Both the position numbers and the translations under genes were made by a program. Shown one piece after another: positions 17,080-25,004 of a stretch of 64,000 nt of DNA. Each line of letters opens with the position of its first letter. The first letter of the stretch is position 1. The notes beneath the pieces are model-generated. The model had not been told where the DNA came from, ran no database searches, and was given only the letters and a program-made list of their open reading frames with translations. The stretch spans positions 2,542,001 to 2,606,000 of the forward strand of contig NZ_CP078076.1 in the NCBI RefSeq assembly GCF_023101165.1. The letters are read 5' to 3'. Origin of the DNA: Microbacterium sufflavum. GTDB taxonomy: Bacteria; Actinomycetota; Actinomycetes; Actinomycetales; Microbacteriaceae.

Positions 17080-18486
17080 GTGGAAACCGCAGCCCTCATT
17101 GTTGTGCTCGTCATCGCGCTGGCACTCTTCTTCGACTTCACGAACGGCTTTCACGACACCGCCAACGCGATGGCCACCCCCATCGCGACCGGTGCCCTGA
17201 AGCCCAAGACCGCGGTGCTGCTGGCCGCCGTGCTCAACCTCGTCGGCGCCTTCCTGTCCACGGAGGTGTCGAAGACCATCTCGGGCGGCATCATCCGCGA
17301 GGATGCGATCCTCGAGGCGGGGGCGCAACTGTTCCTGTCGCTCATCTTCGCCGGACTCATCGGTGCGATCACGTGGAACATGCTCACCTGGCTGCTCGGC
17401 CTGCCGTCGAGCTCCTCGCACGCGCTGTTCGGCGGCCTGATCGGCGCCACGCTCGTCGGCGCGGGCCTCGGCGGCATCGACTTCGGCGCAGTGCTGTCGA
17501 AGATCGTGCTCCCCGCGCTGATCGCCCCCATCACGGCGGGCATCATCGCGTTCGCGGCCACCAAGATCGCGTACTCGGTCACGCGCCGCTACGACGGCAA
17601 GCCGGACGGACGCGACGGCTTCCGCTGGGGTCAGATCTTCACGTCCTCGCTGGTCGCGCTGGCGCACGGCACGAACGACGCGCAGAAGACCATGGGTGTC
17701 ATCACCCTGGCCATGATCACGATCGGCTGGCAGTCGGGTGCCCACCACGAGCCCGAGCTGTGGGTGATCGTCGCGTGCGCCTTCACGATCGCGCTCGGCA
17801 CGTACCTCGGCGGGTGGCGCATCATCCGCACGCTCGGCAAGGGGCTGACCGATGTCAAGCCGGCGCAGGGCTTCTCCGCCGAGAGCTCGACCGCGGCCAC
17901 GATCCTCGCGTCCAGCGCGCTGGGCTTCGCGCTCTCCACGACCCAGGTGGCGTCCGGCTCGGTCATCGGCTCGGGGCTCGGTCGCCGCGGCTCGACCGTG
18001 CGGTGGCGGACGGCCGGACGCATCGGCGTCGGCTGGCTGCTGACGCTGCCGGCCGCCGGCGGTGTCGGCGCCCTCGCGGCCCTGCTGGTCGTGTGGCTCG
18101 GCCCCTGGGGCGTCGCGATCGATGCGGTCCTTGCGCTCGCGATCATCCTGGGCCTGTTCCTGCGGTCGCGGCGCAACGCGGTCACGCACGCGAACGCGAT
18201 GAGCGATGTGGCGGAGTCGGGTCTCGCGATCGAGCTGCCGGACACGCCCCCGCCCACGCGCCGTCAGCAGCGCATCGAGCGCGCGAAGGCCGAGGCCAAG
18301 GCGCGTGCCGAGGCCAAGGACCGCGCGAAGGCCGAGGCGAAGAACAAGGCCAAGAAGAAGGCGGAGGCCAAGGCCGGTGCCAAGGCGGCGAAGACCGGCG
18401 CTGCACCCGTCGCCCCGCCCCCGGCCCCGGCACCGGAGTCGGCCGCCGACGAGGCCACGATCACGCGGAACGGGGACTCGGCATGA
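17080..18486 (+). CDS. pitA: Inorganic phosphate transporter, PiT family, with long Ala/Lys tail
   Basis: PiT proteins carry metal-phosphate into the cell with protons. The 468-residue product has the family signatures FTNGFHDTANAMA near the N-terminus and ALAHGTNDAQKTMGVITL near residue 195, with about ten membrane helices to residue 365. The last 80 residues are unusual: an Ala/Lys/Glu/Arg-rich stretch from about 390 (RAKAEAK, KAEAKNKAKKKAEAK) followed by a Pro/Ala-rich end, all predicted cytoplasmic. The GTG at 17080 gives a first helix at residue 3. The stop overlaps the next gene in ATGA. Low-affinity constitutive uptake is the usual role. Confidence 0.9.
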   Translation: METAALIVVLVIALALFFDFTNGFHDTANAMATPIATGALKPKTAVLLAAVLNLVGAFLSTEVSKTISGGIIREDAILEAGAQLFLSLIFAGLIGAITWNMLTWLLGLPSSSSHALFGGLIGATLVGAGLGGIDFGAVLSKIVLPALIAPITAGIIAFAATKIAYSVTRRYDGKPDGRDGFRWGQIFTSSLVALAHGTNDAQKTMGVITLAMITIGWQSGAHHEPELWVIVACAFTIALGTYLGGWRIIRTLGKGLTDVKPAQGFSAESSTAATILASSALGFALSTTQVASGSVIGSGLGRRGSTVRWRTAGRIGVGWLLTLPAAGGVGALAALLVVWLGPWGVAIDAVLALAIILGLFLRSRRNAVTHANAMSDVAESGLAIELPDTPPPTRRQQRIERAKAEAKARAEAKDRAKAEAKNKAKKKAEAKAGAKAAKTGAAPVAPPPAPAPESAADEATITRNGDSA

Positions 18487-18818
18487 GCGTCACGATCGAC
18501 TGGCTCGCGTTCTTCCAGGTGTTCGCCGCCGCCCTCATCGGCGCCGCGGCCATCGTCACCTTCTACGCGCTGGGACTGCGGCTCCTGGTCCGCAGCGGCC
18601 GGGCCCCCGTCGTGAGCCCCGCCGAGTTCACCGACGCGATCACCGTGATCTCCGAGAAGGAACTCAAGCGCGCGGCAAAGCAGGCGGCCAAGGCGGCGAA
18701 GAAGAGCCCGCTCACCGAGGGACAGAAGACTCTCGCGCTCGTGGGTGCCTACGTGTGCTTCGTGCTGTGCGGTGCGGCGGTCATCGGCGGCATCCTCCTC
18801 CTCGTCCTCGGACACTGA
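18483..18818 (+). CDS. Small two-helix membrane protein coupled to the phosphate transporter
   Basis: The 111-residue product has a membrane helix at about 9-33, a central cytoplasmic region with the cationic stretch ELKRAAKQAAKAAKKSP, and a second helix at about 82-108. It overlaps the transporter stop by ATGA, so both are made from one message. Its Lys/Ala segment resembles the transporter's own tail, which suggests but does not prove that the two interact. I recognise no named family. Confidence 0.8.
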   Translation: MSVTIDWLAFFQVFAAALIGAAAIVTFYALGLRLLVRSGRAPVVSPAEFTDAITVISEKELKRAAKQAAKAAKKSPLTEGQKTLALVGAYVCFVLCGAAVIGGILLLVLGH

Positions 18819-18865
18819 GACCCCGCGGCCCTGGCGCGTCCGGACCCGGCGTCGGGGCGTGACCC

Positions 18866-18877
18866 TAGGCTGAGGTC
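18866..18877 (+). promoter_or_regulatory. Phosphoesterase -10 element abutting the ATG start
   Basis: TAGGCT at 18866-18871, six bases, ATG at 18878. The same arrangement as at truB and dapB. Confidence 0.65.
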
Positions 18878-19807
18878 ATGTCCGCGGCACCCGGAACCCC
18901 GTACGTCTTCGGCAGGCACGACCCGGCCTCCCACGTCCTGATCCACGTGAGCGACCCGCACTTCCTCGCGGGAGGGGCACTGCTCGGCGGGAGCTACGAC
19001 GTGCAGGCCTCGTTCGACCGCACCCTCGCGGCGATCCGCGCCGTGCATCCGGCGCCCGCAGCCATCGTGGTCACGGGCGACCTCGCAGACCTCGGTGAGC
19101 CCGACGCGTACCGGCGACTGCGAGCCGCGCTCGAGCCGGTCGCCGCGGACCGGGGCACACCGATCGTGTGGGTCGCGGGCAACCACGACGAACGCCCCGC
19201 GCTGCGCCGTGAGCTTCTCGACCGGGAGCCGACGGAGGAGCCGGTGACGGGCGTGTGGGAGCTGGACGGACTGCGGCTCATCGCGCTCGACACGAGTGTC
19301 CCCGGATGGCACCACGGAGACCTCGACCCCGGTCAGCTCGAGTGGCTGGCCGGACTGCTCGCGGAGCCGGCGCCGCACGGCACGCTGCTGGCGATGCACC
19401 ACCCGCCGCTGCCGAGCCACCTGCCGCTGTTCGACATCCTCGAGCTGCGCCACCAGGACGAGCTCGCGGAGGTGATCCGCGGCACCGACGTGCGGGGGAT
19501 CCTCGCGGGACACCTGCACTACTCCTCGCACGGGGTGTTCGCCGGCGTCCCGGTGAGCGTGGCCTCGGCGACCTGCTACACGATGAACGTCGCCCGGCCG
19601 GCACCCGACGTGAACGGCATGGACGCGGCGCAGTCATTCCAGCTCGTGCATGTGTATCCCGACACGATCACCCACACCGTCGTCCCGGTGGTCGACGCTC
19701 CCACGGGCGACTTCTTCTCCTCCGAGTGGCTGGAGCGGATGGCCGCCCTCACGCCGGAGCAGCGGCTCGACGCGTTCTCCCGGAAACCGCCGCGCCGACC
19801 GGCGTAG
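18878..19807 (+). CDS. Calcineurin-like metallophosphoesterase (3',5'-cyclic-AMP phosphodiesterase-like)
   Basis: The 309-residue protein contains all five metal-binding blocks of the class III phosphodiesterase fold in order: DPHFLAGG, GDLADLG, GNHDE, HHPPL and GHLHYSS. This is the layout of CpdA/Icc and of Mycobacterium tuberculosis Rv0805, which hydrolyse cyclic nucleotides and other phosphodiesters. No signal peptide or membrane helix is seen. It has its own leaderless promoter and is followed after 51 bases by aspA on the same strand. Substrate specificity cannot be settled from sequence. Confidence 0.88.
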   Translation: MSAAPGTPYVFGRHDPASHVLIHVSDPHFLAGGALLGGSYDVQASFDRTLAAIRAVHPAPAAIVVTGDLADLGEPDAYRRLRAALEPVAADRGTPIVWVAGNHDERPALRRELLDREPTEEPVTGVWELDGLRLIALDTSVPGWHHGDLDPGQLEWLAGLLAEPAPHGTLLAMHHPPLPSHLPLFDILELRHQDELAEVIRGTDVRGILAGHLHYSSHGVFAGVPVSVASATCYTMNVARPAPDVNGMDAAQSFQLVHVYPDTITHTVVPVVDAPTGDFFSSEWLERMAALTPEQRLDAFSRKPPRRPA

Positions 19808-19810
19808 ACT
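19805..19810 (+). promoter_or_regulatory. aspA -10 element
   Basis: TAGACT overlaps the stop codon region of the phosphoesterase gene, giving a leader of about 40 bases to the aspA ATG with a weak CGAGGA ribosome-binding site. Confidence 0.45.
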
Positions 19811-19858
19811 GGTCGCATCCCCCACTTTTCCATTCGCCACGACCCACGAGGATGTGAC

Positions 19859-21319
19859 ATGGCTTCTGCCGCGCCTGCACTTACACGTACCGAGACCGAT
19901 TCGCTGGGGAGCATGGAGATCCCCGTCGACGCCTACTGGGGGATCCACACGGCCCGCGCCGACGCGAACTTCCCGATCTCCAAGCGGCCGATCTCCGTGT
20001 ACCCCGACCTGGTGATCGCTCTGGCGATGGTCAAGCAGGCCAGTGCGCGGGCGAACAAGGAGATCGGCGTGCTCGATGCCGAGCGTGCCGACCTGATCGA
20101 CCGCGCGGCGCAGCGGGTGATCGACGGCGAGTTCCACGAGCAGTTCACCGTCGGCGTCATCCAGGGCGGTGCCGGCACCTCGACCAACATGAACGCGAAC
20201 GAGGTCATCACCAACATCGCGCTCGAGATGGCCGGACGCGAGAAGGGCGACTACGCGTTCCTCTCGCCGATCGACCACACCAACCGCAGCCAGTCCACCA
20301 ACGACGTGTACCCGACGGCGGTCAAGATCGGGCTGTCGCTCACGCTGCGGTCGCTGCTCGACGAGCTCGACGCCCTGCGCATCGCGTTCCTGGGCAAGGC
20401 GAGCGAGTTCCACGACATCCTCAAGGTCGGGCGCACCCAGCTGCAGGACGCGGTGCCGATGACGCTCGGCCAGGAGTTCCACGGCTTCGCCACGACGCTG
20501 GGGGAGGACCACAGCCGTCTCACCGAGAACGCCTCGCTCATGTTCGAGATCAACATGGGCGCCACGGCGATCGGTACCGGCATCACCACGCACGTCGACT
20601 ACGCGCCGGCCGTGCTCAAGCACCTGCGCGAGATCACCGGGCTCGACCTGGAGACGGCGACCGACCTCGTGGAGTCCACGAGCGACACCGGCGCCTTCAT
20701 GTCGTTCTCGTCGTCGCTCAAGCGCAACGCCATCAAGCTCTCGAAGATCTGCAACGACCTGCGCCTGCTCTCGTCGGGTCCGCAGGCGGGCCTCGGCGAG
20801 ATCAACCTCCCCGCCCGCCAGGCCGGCTCGAGCATCATGCCGGGCAAGGTGAACCCGGTGATCCCCGAGGTCGTGAACCAGGTCGCGTTCGCCGTCGTCG
20901 GCGCGGACACCACGGTGACCATGGCGGTCGAGGGCGGACAGCTGCAGCTCAACGCGTTCGAGCCGGTCATCGCGCACTCGATCTTCCAGTCCATCACCTG
21001 GATGCGTCAGGCCATGTGGACCCTGCGCGTGAACTGCGTCGAGGGCATCACCGCCAACCGCGACCGCCTCGGTGCGATGGTGGGCGCGTCGGTCGGCGTG
21101 ATCACGGCGCTCACCCCCTTCATCGGCTACGCCGCCGCGGCCGCGCTCGCGAAGACCGCGCTGCTCACCAACCGCAACGTCGCCGATCTGGTGGTCGAGG
21201 CCGGCCTCATGTCGCGCGACGAGGTGACCAAGCAGCTCTCGCCCGCGCGCCTGTCGGGCCTGGAGGCCGTGACGGCGGCCATCCCGATCGTCACGCCCGA
21301 CGACCTCATCCAGATCTGA
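19859..21319 (+). CDS. aspA: Aspartate ammonia-lyase
   Basis: The enzyme interconverts L-aspartate with fumarate and ammonia. The 486-residue protein belongs to the aspartase/fumarase superfamily, with the signature GSSIMPGKVNPVIPE near residue 322 holding the catalytic Ser loop. VGRTQLQDAVPMTLGQEF and STNDVYPTA complete the three conserved regions. It begins TRTETDSLGSMEIPVDAYWG; the PVDAYWGIHTARA segment favours aspartase over class II fumarase. Its product fumarate could feed C4-dicarboxylate metabolism, for which a DctA transporter lies 19 kb away. A perfect palindromic terminator follows. Confidence 0.94.
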   Translation: MASAAPALTRTETDSLGSMEIPVDAYWGIHTARADANFPISKRPISVYPDLVIALAMVKQASARANKEIGVLDAERADLIDRAAQRVIDGEFHEQFTVGVIQGGAGTSTNMNANEVITNIALEMAGREKGDYAFLSPIDHTNRSQSTNDVYPTAVKIGLSLTLRSLLDELDALRIAFLGKASEFHDILKVGRTQLQDAVPMTLGQEFHGFATTLGEDHSRLTENASLMFEINMGATAIGTGITTHVDYAPAVLKHLREITGLDLETATDLVESTSDTGAFMSFSSSLKRNAIKLSKICNDLRLLSSGPQAGLGEINLPARQAGSSIMPGKVNPVIPEVVNQVAFAVVGADTTVTMAVEGGQLQLNAFEPVIAHSIFQSITWMRQAMWTLRVNCVEGITANRDRLGAMVGASVGVITALTPFIGYAAAAALAKTALLTNRNVADLVVEAGLMSRDEVTKQLSPARLSGLEAVTAAIPIVTPDDLIQI

Positions 21320-21334
21320 CCCGCTGCACGCCGA

Positions 21335-21382
21335 ACACGCAGAAGGGGACGGGAGCCGCGGCTCCCGTCCCCTTCTGCGTGT
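21335..21382. terminator. Bidirectional terminator, 48-base perfect palindrome
   Basis: Bases 21335-21358 are the exact reverse complement of 21359-21382, giving 24 uninterrupted base pairs (about 22 after allowing a minimal loop). It sits between the convergent stops of aspA and the FAH-family gene and can serve both strands. This is the longest perfect palindrome in the window. Confidence 0.9.
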
Positions 21383-21388
21383 CCGGTG

Positions 21389-22258
21389 TCAGTCGAGGAT
21401 GCGGCAGTGCGTGGTGAGCTCGCCGATGCCGTCGATGCCGACCGTGACCGTCGAGTGGTCGCGGAGGAAGATCTGCGGGTCGCGCGAGTAGCCCGCACCG
21501 CCGGGGCTGCCGGTGGAGATGAGCGTCCCGGGCAGCAGCGTGAGCGACTGCGACAGGTGCGCGATCAGCTTCGCGACCGAGCGCACCATCTGGTCGGTGC
21601 TCGCGTCCTGCACGGTGTGCCCGTCGACGACCGTCCAGATGTGGAGGTCCTGCGGATCGGGCACCTCGTCGGCCGTGACCGCGAAGGGACCGGTGGGCGT
21701 GAAGCCGTCGAACGACTTGCAGCGCGACCACTGCGCCTCGGAGAACTGGATGTTCCGCGCGGTGATGTCGTTCACCACGGTGTATCCCCACACGTGCGAC
21801 AGCGCGTCGGCTTCGCTCACGTCTTTCGCGGGGGTGCCGATCAGCACGCCGAGCTCGGCCTCGTAGTCGACGGCTTCGCTGAGGCTGCGTGGCCAGGAGG
21901 TGACGTGATCGTGCCCGGTGAGGGAGTTGGGCCACAGTGTGAACACCGTGGGCGCAGCGTCGGTCTTGAGCCCGAGCTCGCTGGAGTGCGCGGCGTAGTT
22001 GAGGCCGACCGCGAGCACGGCGGGCGGGGCGAGCACGGCGGAGTCGAAGCTCCAGTCGCCCAGCGGGTGTCGCGGAGCGGTGCCGTCGGCCAGGGCGGTG
22101 CGCAGCTCGTCGAGGGCGACGTCACCCCGCTCGATCAGCTGCTGCAGTGTGGCAGGAGCGTCGGACAGGAGATCGGAGACGAGGATGGCGTCCGTGTCGT
22201 CCACCACGGCGAGGACCGCGCGGGGGGAGTCGGGACGGCGCAGATGAGCGAACCGCAT
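21389..22258 (-). CDS. Fumarylacetoacetate hydrolase (FAH) family protein
   Basis: The 289-residue product has the FAH fold in its C-terminal 200 residues. DYEAELGVLIG supplies two metal-binding Glu residues, NDITARNIQ the Asp, and the CKSFDGFTPTGP segment is typical of the family. Members cleave or decarboxylate acyl-pyruvates, including oxaloacetate, acylpyruvate and homoprotocatechuate intermediates. No other catabolic gene adjoins it, so the substrate is open. The ATG at 22258 has TAGCGT six bases upstream. Confidence 0.88.
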   Translation of the reverse strand: MRFAHLRRPDSPRAVLAVVDDTDAILVSDLLSDAPATLQQLIERGDVALDELRTALADGTAPRHPLGDWSFDSAVLAPPAVLAVGLNYAAHSSELGLKTDAAPTVFTLWPNSLTGHDHVTSWPRSLSEAVDYEAELGVLIGTPAKDVSEADALSHVWGYTVVNDITARNIQFSEAQWSRCKSFDGFTPTGPFAVTADEVPDPQDLHIWTVVDGHTVQDASTDQMVRSVAKLIAHLSQSLTLLPGTLISTGSPGGAGYSRDPQIFLRDHSTVTVGIDGIGELTTHCRILD

Positions 22259-22270
22259 GGTTCTACGCTA
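22259..22270 (-). promoter_or_regulatory. FAH-family gene -10 element abutting the ATG start
   Basis: On the minus strand TAGCGT (22270-22265), six bases, ATG at 22258. Confidence 0.6.
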
Positions 22271-22335
22271 CCGGGTGGCTGCGGCGGGGCGGATGGAGGA
22301 CTCGACCAGACCCGGGCGGTATTGCTTGTGCCCCA

Positions 22336-22347
22336 TAAGCTTTGGCT
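22336..22347 (+). promoter_or_regulatory. PrsW-family gene -10 element abutting the ATG start
   Basis: TAAGCT at 22336-22341, six bases, ATG at 22348. This spacing decides the start against the in-frame TTG two codons earlier. Confidence 0.55.
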
Positions 22348-23649
22348 ATGACTTTCGGAGGACCGGCCGACCCCCAGCAGCCCGGGCGATACACGCCGCC
22401 GCCCGCCCAGCAGCCCACCCCGTCGGCGTACTCCGCGGCCCAGTATGCGCAGTCGCCCTATCTGCCGGCGGCCTACGGGCAGCAGCCCGGCTACGCGTCC
22501 GCACTGGCGCAGCCGACGCCGTACACCCCGCCGGCGCCGGTCGCGCCGTCGCCGGCGGAGTCGCTGCCCGCCCTGCCGGTGACCACGAAGAAGGGCAGGA
22601 CGGTCTCGCTGTGGCTGTTCGCCTTCCTCGGGTTCCTGCTCCTGGCGCTGATCGGCTACTTCGGCTGGGCGCTGGGGCCGACGGCGTCGGCCGTGGGGCT
22701 CGTTCTCGCGCTGATCCCCCTGGCGATCGTGTTCCTCGGGGTGCGGATGATCGACCGATGGGAGCCGGAGCCGAAGCGTCTCGTGATCTTCGCGATCGCG
22801 TGGGGCGCAGTGGCGGCGGTCGGCCTCACTCTCCTGGTCGACGTCGGGATGACGATCCTGCTCGGCCCGGTGCCGGAGGCGGTGGCGGCGGTCGTACAGG
22901 CGCCGATCGTGGAGGAGTTCTGGAAGGGCCTCGGGGTGTTCCTGGTCTTCCTGCTCGCCCGCCGTTCGTTCGACGGCCCGGTCGACGGCGTGGTGTACGG
23001 CGCGCTGGTGGGGGCCGGGTTCGCGTTCACCGAGAACATCCAGTACTTCGCGGTCAGCCTGATCGAGGGTGGCGGCGAGCAGCTCGGCGCCACGTTCGTG
23101 GTGCGCGCGCTGCTGTCGCCCTTCGCGCACGCCATGTTCACGTCGCTGACGGGCTTCGCGATCGGCCTCGTCGCGCGCCGGCACGCCTCCGCCGGGGCGG
23201 CCCTCGGGGCGGGACTGCTCGGGTGGTTCGGCGCGGTCTTCCTGCACGCGCTGTGGAACGGCTCGGCGACCTTCGCGGACTTCTTCGGCCTCTACTTCAC
23301 GCTGCAGGTCCCGCTGTTCATCGGCTTCATCCTGGGCATCATCGCGCTGCGGCGCGAGGAGGCGCGGCTCACGCGAGCCCGGCTCGCCGAGTACGCCGCC
23401 GCAGGATGGTTCACGCCGGAGGAGGTCACGATGCTGGCGACGCCGTCCGGTCGCAAGGCGGGATTGACGTGGGCGGCGCAGCTGCGCGGCGACCGTCGGC
23501 CGCTCATGCGCGAGTTCATCAAGGACGCGACGGCGCTGGCGGCGGTGCGGCAGCGGGCGATCACCGGCCGCGACCCGCTGGCGGTCGAGGACGAGCGGGC
23601 GCTGCTGATCCGCACGCGCGCGACGAGGGCCGCGCTGCTGGCCTACTGA
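22348..23649 (+). CDS. PrsW-family intramembrane metalloprotease
   Basis: PrsW proteases cleave within the membrane, for example the anti-sigma factor RsiW in Bacillus. The product of about 433 residues has a Pro/Gln/Tyr-rich cytoplasmic head (1-75) and then about eight membrane helices. The family motifs are present: VEEFWKGLGV (EExxK) near residue 190, FTENIQYF near 228, SPFAHAMFTSLTG near 258 and FLHALWNG near 300, supplying the Glu and His ligands. A soluble C-terminal tail of about 90 residues follows. No sigma/anti-sigma pair is nearby, so the substrate is unknown. Confidence 0.9.
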   Translation: MTFGGPADPQQPGRYTPPPAQQPTPSAYSAAQYAQSPYLPAAYGQQPGYASALAQPTPYTPPAPVAPSPAESLPALPVTTKKGRTVSLWLFAFLGFLLLALIGYFGWALGPTASAVGLVLALIPLAIVFLGVRMIDRWEPEPKRLVIFAIAWGAVAAVGLTLLVDVGMTILLGPVPEAVAAVVQAPIVEEFWKGLGVFLVFLLARRSFDGPVDGVVYGALVGAGFAFTENIQYFAVSLIEGGGEQLGATFVVRALLSPFAHAMFTSLTGFAIGLVARRHASAGAALGAGLLGWFGAVFLHALWNGSATFADFFGLYFTLQVPLFIGFILGIIALRREEARLTRARLAEYAAAGWFTPEEVTMLATPSGRKAGLTWAAQLRGDRRPLMREFIKDATALAAVRQRAITGRDPLAVEDERALLIRTRATRAALLAY

Positions 23650-23664
23650 TCCGCCCTGAGCAAG

Positions 23665-23715
23665 ACTCAGCGCCCGGTGCTGCGGCGATGCCTGCATGTC
23701 TCCCGGGCGCTGAGT
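23665..23715 (+). terminator. Terminator-like hairpin after the PrsW-family gene
   Basis: ACTCAGCGCCCGG (23665-23677) pairs perfectly with CCGGGCGCTGAGT (23703-23715) around a 25-base loop, 16 bases after the stop. Confidence 0.7.
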
Positions 23716-23842
23716 TGATCTGCCACCAGGGTGCACCCGGCCCCTCGGACGTGTCAAGGGGCAGGGCGCGAGGCCACCCGCCCGGTCGAGGTGTTCGCTG
23801 TGAGCAGGTCCCGTCGCGTTGACCGGGCGCGCGGGGGTCCGC

Positions 23843-23854
23843 TTGGATGGAGCC
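23843..23854 (+). promoter_or_regulatory. FKBP -10 element abutting the ATG start
   Basis: TTGGAT at 23843-23848, six bases, ATG at 23855; TTGACC at 23819-23824 is a possible -35 with an 18-base spacer. Confidence 0.5.
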
Positions 23855-24223
23855 ATGACTGATCGCACGAAGCCCGAGTTCGACGCCCCGACCGCTCCTG
23901 CCCCCGCAGAGCTGGTCATCCGCGACATCATCGAGGGTGATGGTGCCGAGGCCAAGCCCGGTGACACGGTGACCGTCCACTACGCCGGTGTGGAGTTCGA
24001 GTCCGGCGAGGAGTTCGACTCCTCGTGGGGCCGTGGCGAGACCATCCAGTTCCCGCTGCGCGGCCTGATCCAGGGCTGGCAGGACGGCATTCCCGGCATG
24101 AAGGTCGGCGGACGCCGCGAGCTGATCATCCCGCCGCACCTGGCCTACGGTCCGGTCGGCGGCGGACACTTCCTGTCCGGCAAGACGCTGATCTTCATCA
24201 TCGACCTCGTCGCCGTGGGCTGA
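23855..24223 (+). CDS. FKBP-type peptidyl-prolyl cis-trans isomerase
   Basis: The 122-residue cytoplasmic protein is a single FKBP domain. GDTVTVHYAGVEFESGEEFDSS, FPLRGLIQGWQDGIPGMKVGG and RRELIIPPHLAYG carry the active-site aromatic and Asp residues, and FIIDLVAVG closes the fold. It catalyses proline isomerisation during protein folding. There is no signal peptide. A good terminator follows, so it is probably monocistronic. The family is certain; clients are unknown. Confidence 0.93.
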   Translation: MTDRTKPEFDAPTAPAPAELVIRDIIEGDGAEAKPGDTVTVHYAGVEFESGEEFDSSWGRGETIQFPLRGLIQGWQDGIPGMKVGGRRELIIPPHLAYGPVGGGHFLSGKTLIFIIDLVAVG

Positions 24224-24240
24224 TACCGACGCGACATCTC

Positions 24241-24272
24241 GAGCGCCTCTCCTCTCGCCAGGAGGGGCGCTC
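24241..24272 (+). terminator. Terminator after the FKBP gene
   Basis: GAGCGCCTCTCCT (24241-24253) pairs with AGGAGGGGCGCTC (24260-24272) over 13 positions with one G-U pair and a 6-base loop, followed by TGTCTTTC. Confidence 0.8.
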
Positions 24273-24282
24273 TGTCTTTCCG

Positions 24283-24323
24283 GAATGCGTGTGCATTCAC
24301 GGGAATACATTCGCGTGAATGTA
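24283..24323 (+). promoter_or_regulatory. Operator cluster of CATTC/GAATG half-sites upstream of the YceI gene
   Basis: Two CATTC-N4-GAAT(A/G) palindromes lie head to tail at 24294-24307 and 24308-24321; the second extends to a perfect TACATTC-N4-GAATGTA at 24306-24323. Upstream, GAATGC-N4-GCATTC occupies 24283-24298. The same CATTC-N4-GAATA element recurs at 34858-34871 in another promoter. The dense symmetric array is typical of a MarR/HxlR-like repressor site; the regulator is not in the window. Confidence 0.6.
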
Positions 24324-24402
24324 GGTTGGGCTGGAGGACGCCGCGATCGCGGCCCTGTCCGTACGCCGCCTCCGCGCGGCCGATGTCTCCGAGGAGAAAC
24401 CC

Positions 24403-24957
24403 ATGACCAGCATCGACATCCCCGGCTACCGCCCCGGCACCTGGGTCCTCGACCCCGCGCACAGCGAGGTCACCTTCAGCGTCCGTCACATGATGATCTC
24501 GAAGGTGCGCGGCACGTTCGGCGTGAAGAGCGCGACGCTCGTGGCTCCGGAGAACCCGCTCGAGGCCAAGGTCGAGGCGAGCGTCGACGTGACGTCGGTG
24601 GATACGAAGGACGAGGGCCGCGACCAGCACCTCCGCTCGGCGGACTTCTTCGACACCGAGAACTACCCCACGATGGAGTTCGTGTCGACCGGTGCGCGCG
24701 TCGAGGGCGGCGACCTGCTGGTCGACGGCGACCTCACGATCCGCGGCATCACGAAGCCGGTCACGTTCGAGCTCGACTTCGGCGGCTTCGGCAGCGACCC
24801 GTGGGGCAACTACAAGGCGGGCGCCTCGGCGAAGACGGTCATCAACCGCGAGGACTTCGGCCTCACCTGGAACGCGGCGCTCGAGACCGGCGGCGTGCTC
24901 GTGGGCAAGGACGTCACGATCAACCTCGACCTGCAGGGAGCGCTGCAGCAGGACTGA
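24403..24957 (+). CDS. YceI-family lipid-binding protein
   Basis: The 184-residue protein has the YceI beta-barrel lipocalin-like fold. WVLDPAHSEVTFSVRHMMISKVRGTF is the N-terminal signature, RSADFFDTENYPTMEFVS the central one, and LTIRGITKPVTFEL the third. Family members bind polyprenoid or other amphiphilic molecules and are often induced by alkaline pH or redox stress. No signal peptide is present, so it is probably cytoplasmic, as in many actinobacteria. GGAG precedes the ATG. The upstream operator array suggests tight repression. Confidence 0.92.
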   Translation: MTSIDIPGYRPGTWVLDPAHSEVTFSVRHMMISKVRGTFGVKSATLVAPENPLEAKVEASVDVTSVDTKDEGRDQHLRSADFFDTENYPTMEFVSTGARVEGGDLLVDGDLTIRGITKPVTFELDFGGFGSDPWGNYKAGASAKTVINREDFGLTWNAALETGGVLVGKDVTINLDLQGALQQD

Positions 24958-24974
24958 TCGCCACACGGCTTCAG

Positions 24975-25004
24975 GAACCCCGGGTCCGTCAGGGCTCGGG
25001 GTTC
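24975..25004. terminator. Hairpin between convergent YceI and MFS genes
   Basis: GAACCCCG (24975-24982) pairs with CGGGGTTC (24997-25004). The right arm overlaps the last codons of the MFS gene, and the symmetric stem can serve both strands. Confidence 0.6.

Noticed and set aside
17000..17080. A phosphate-regulon (PHO) box upstream of the PiT gene
   Set aside because: GGTGAAC and GTTCG segments are present, but the repeat spacing and sequence do not match a known consensus well enough.
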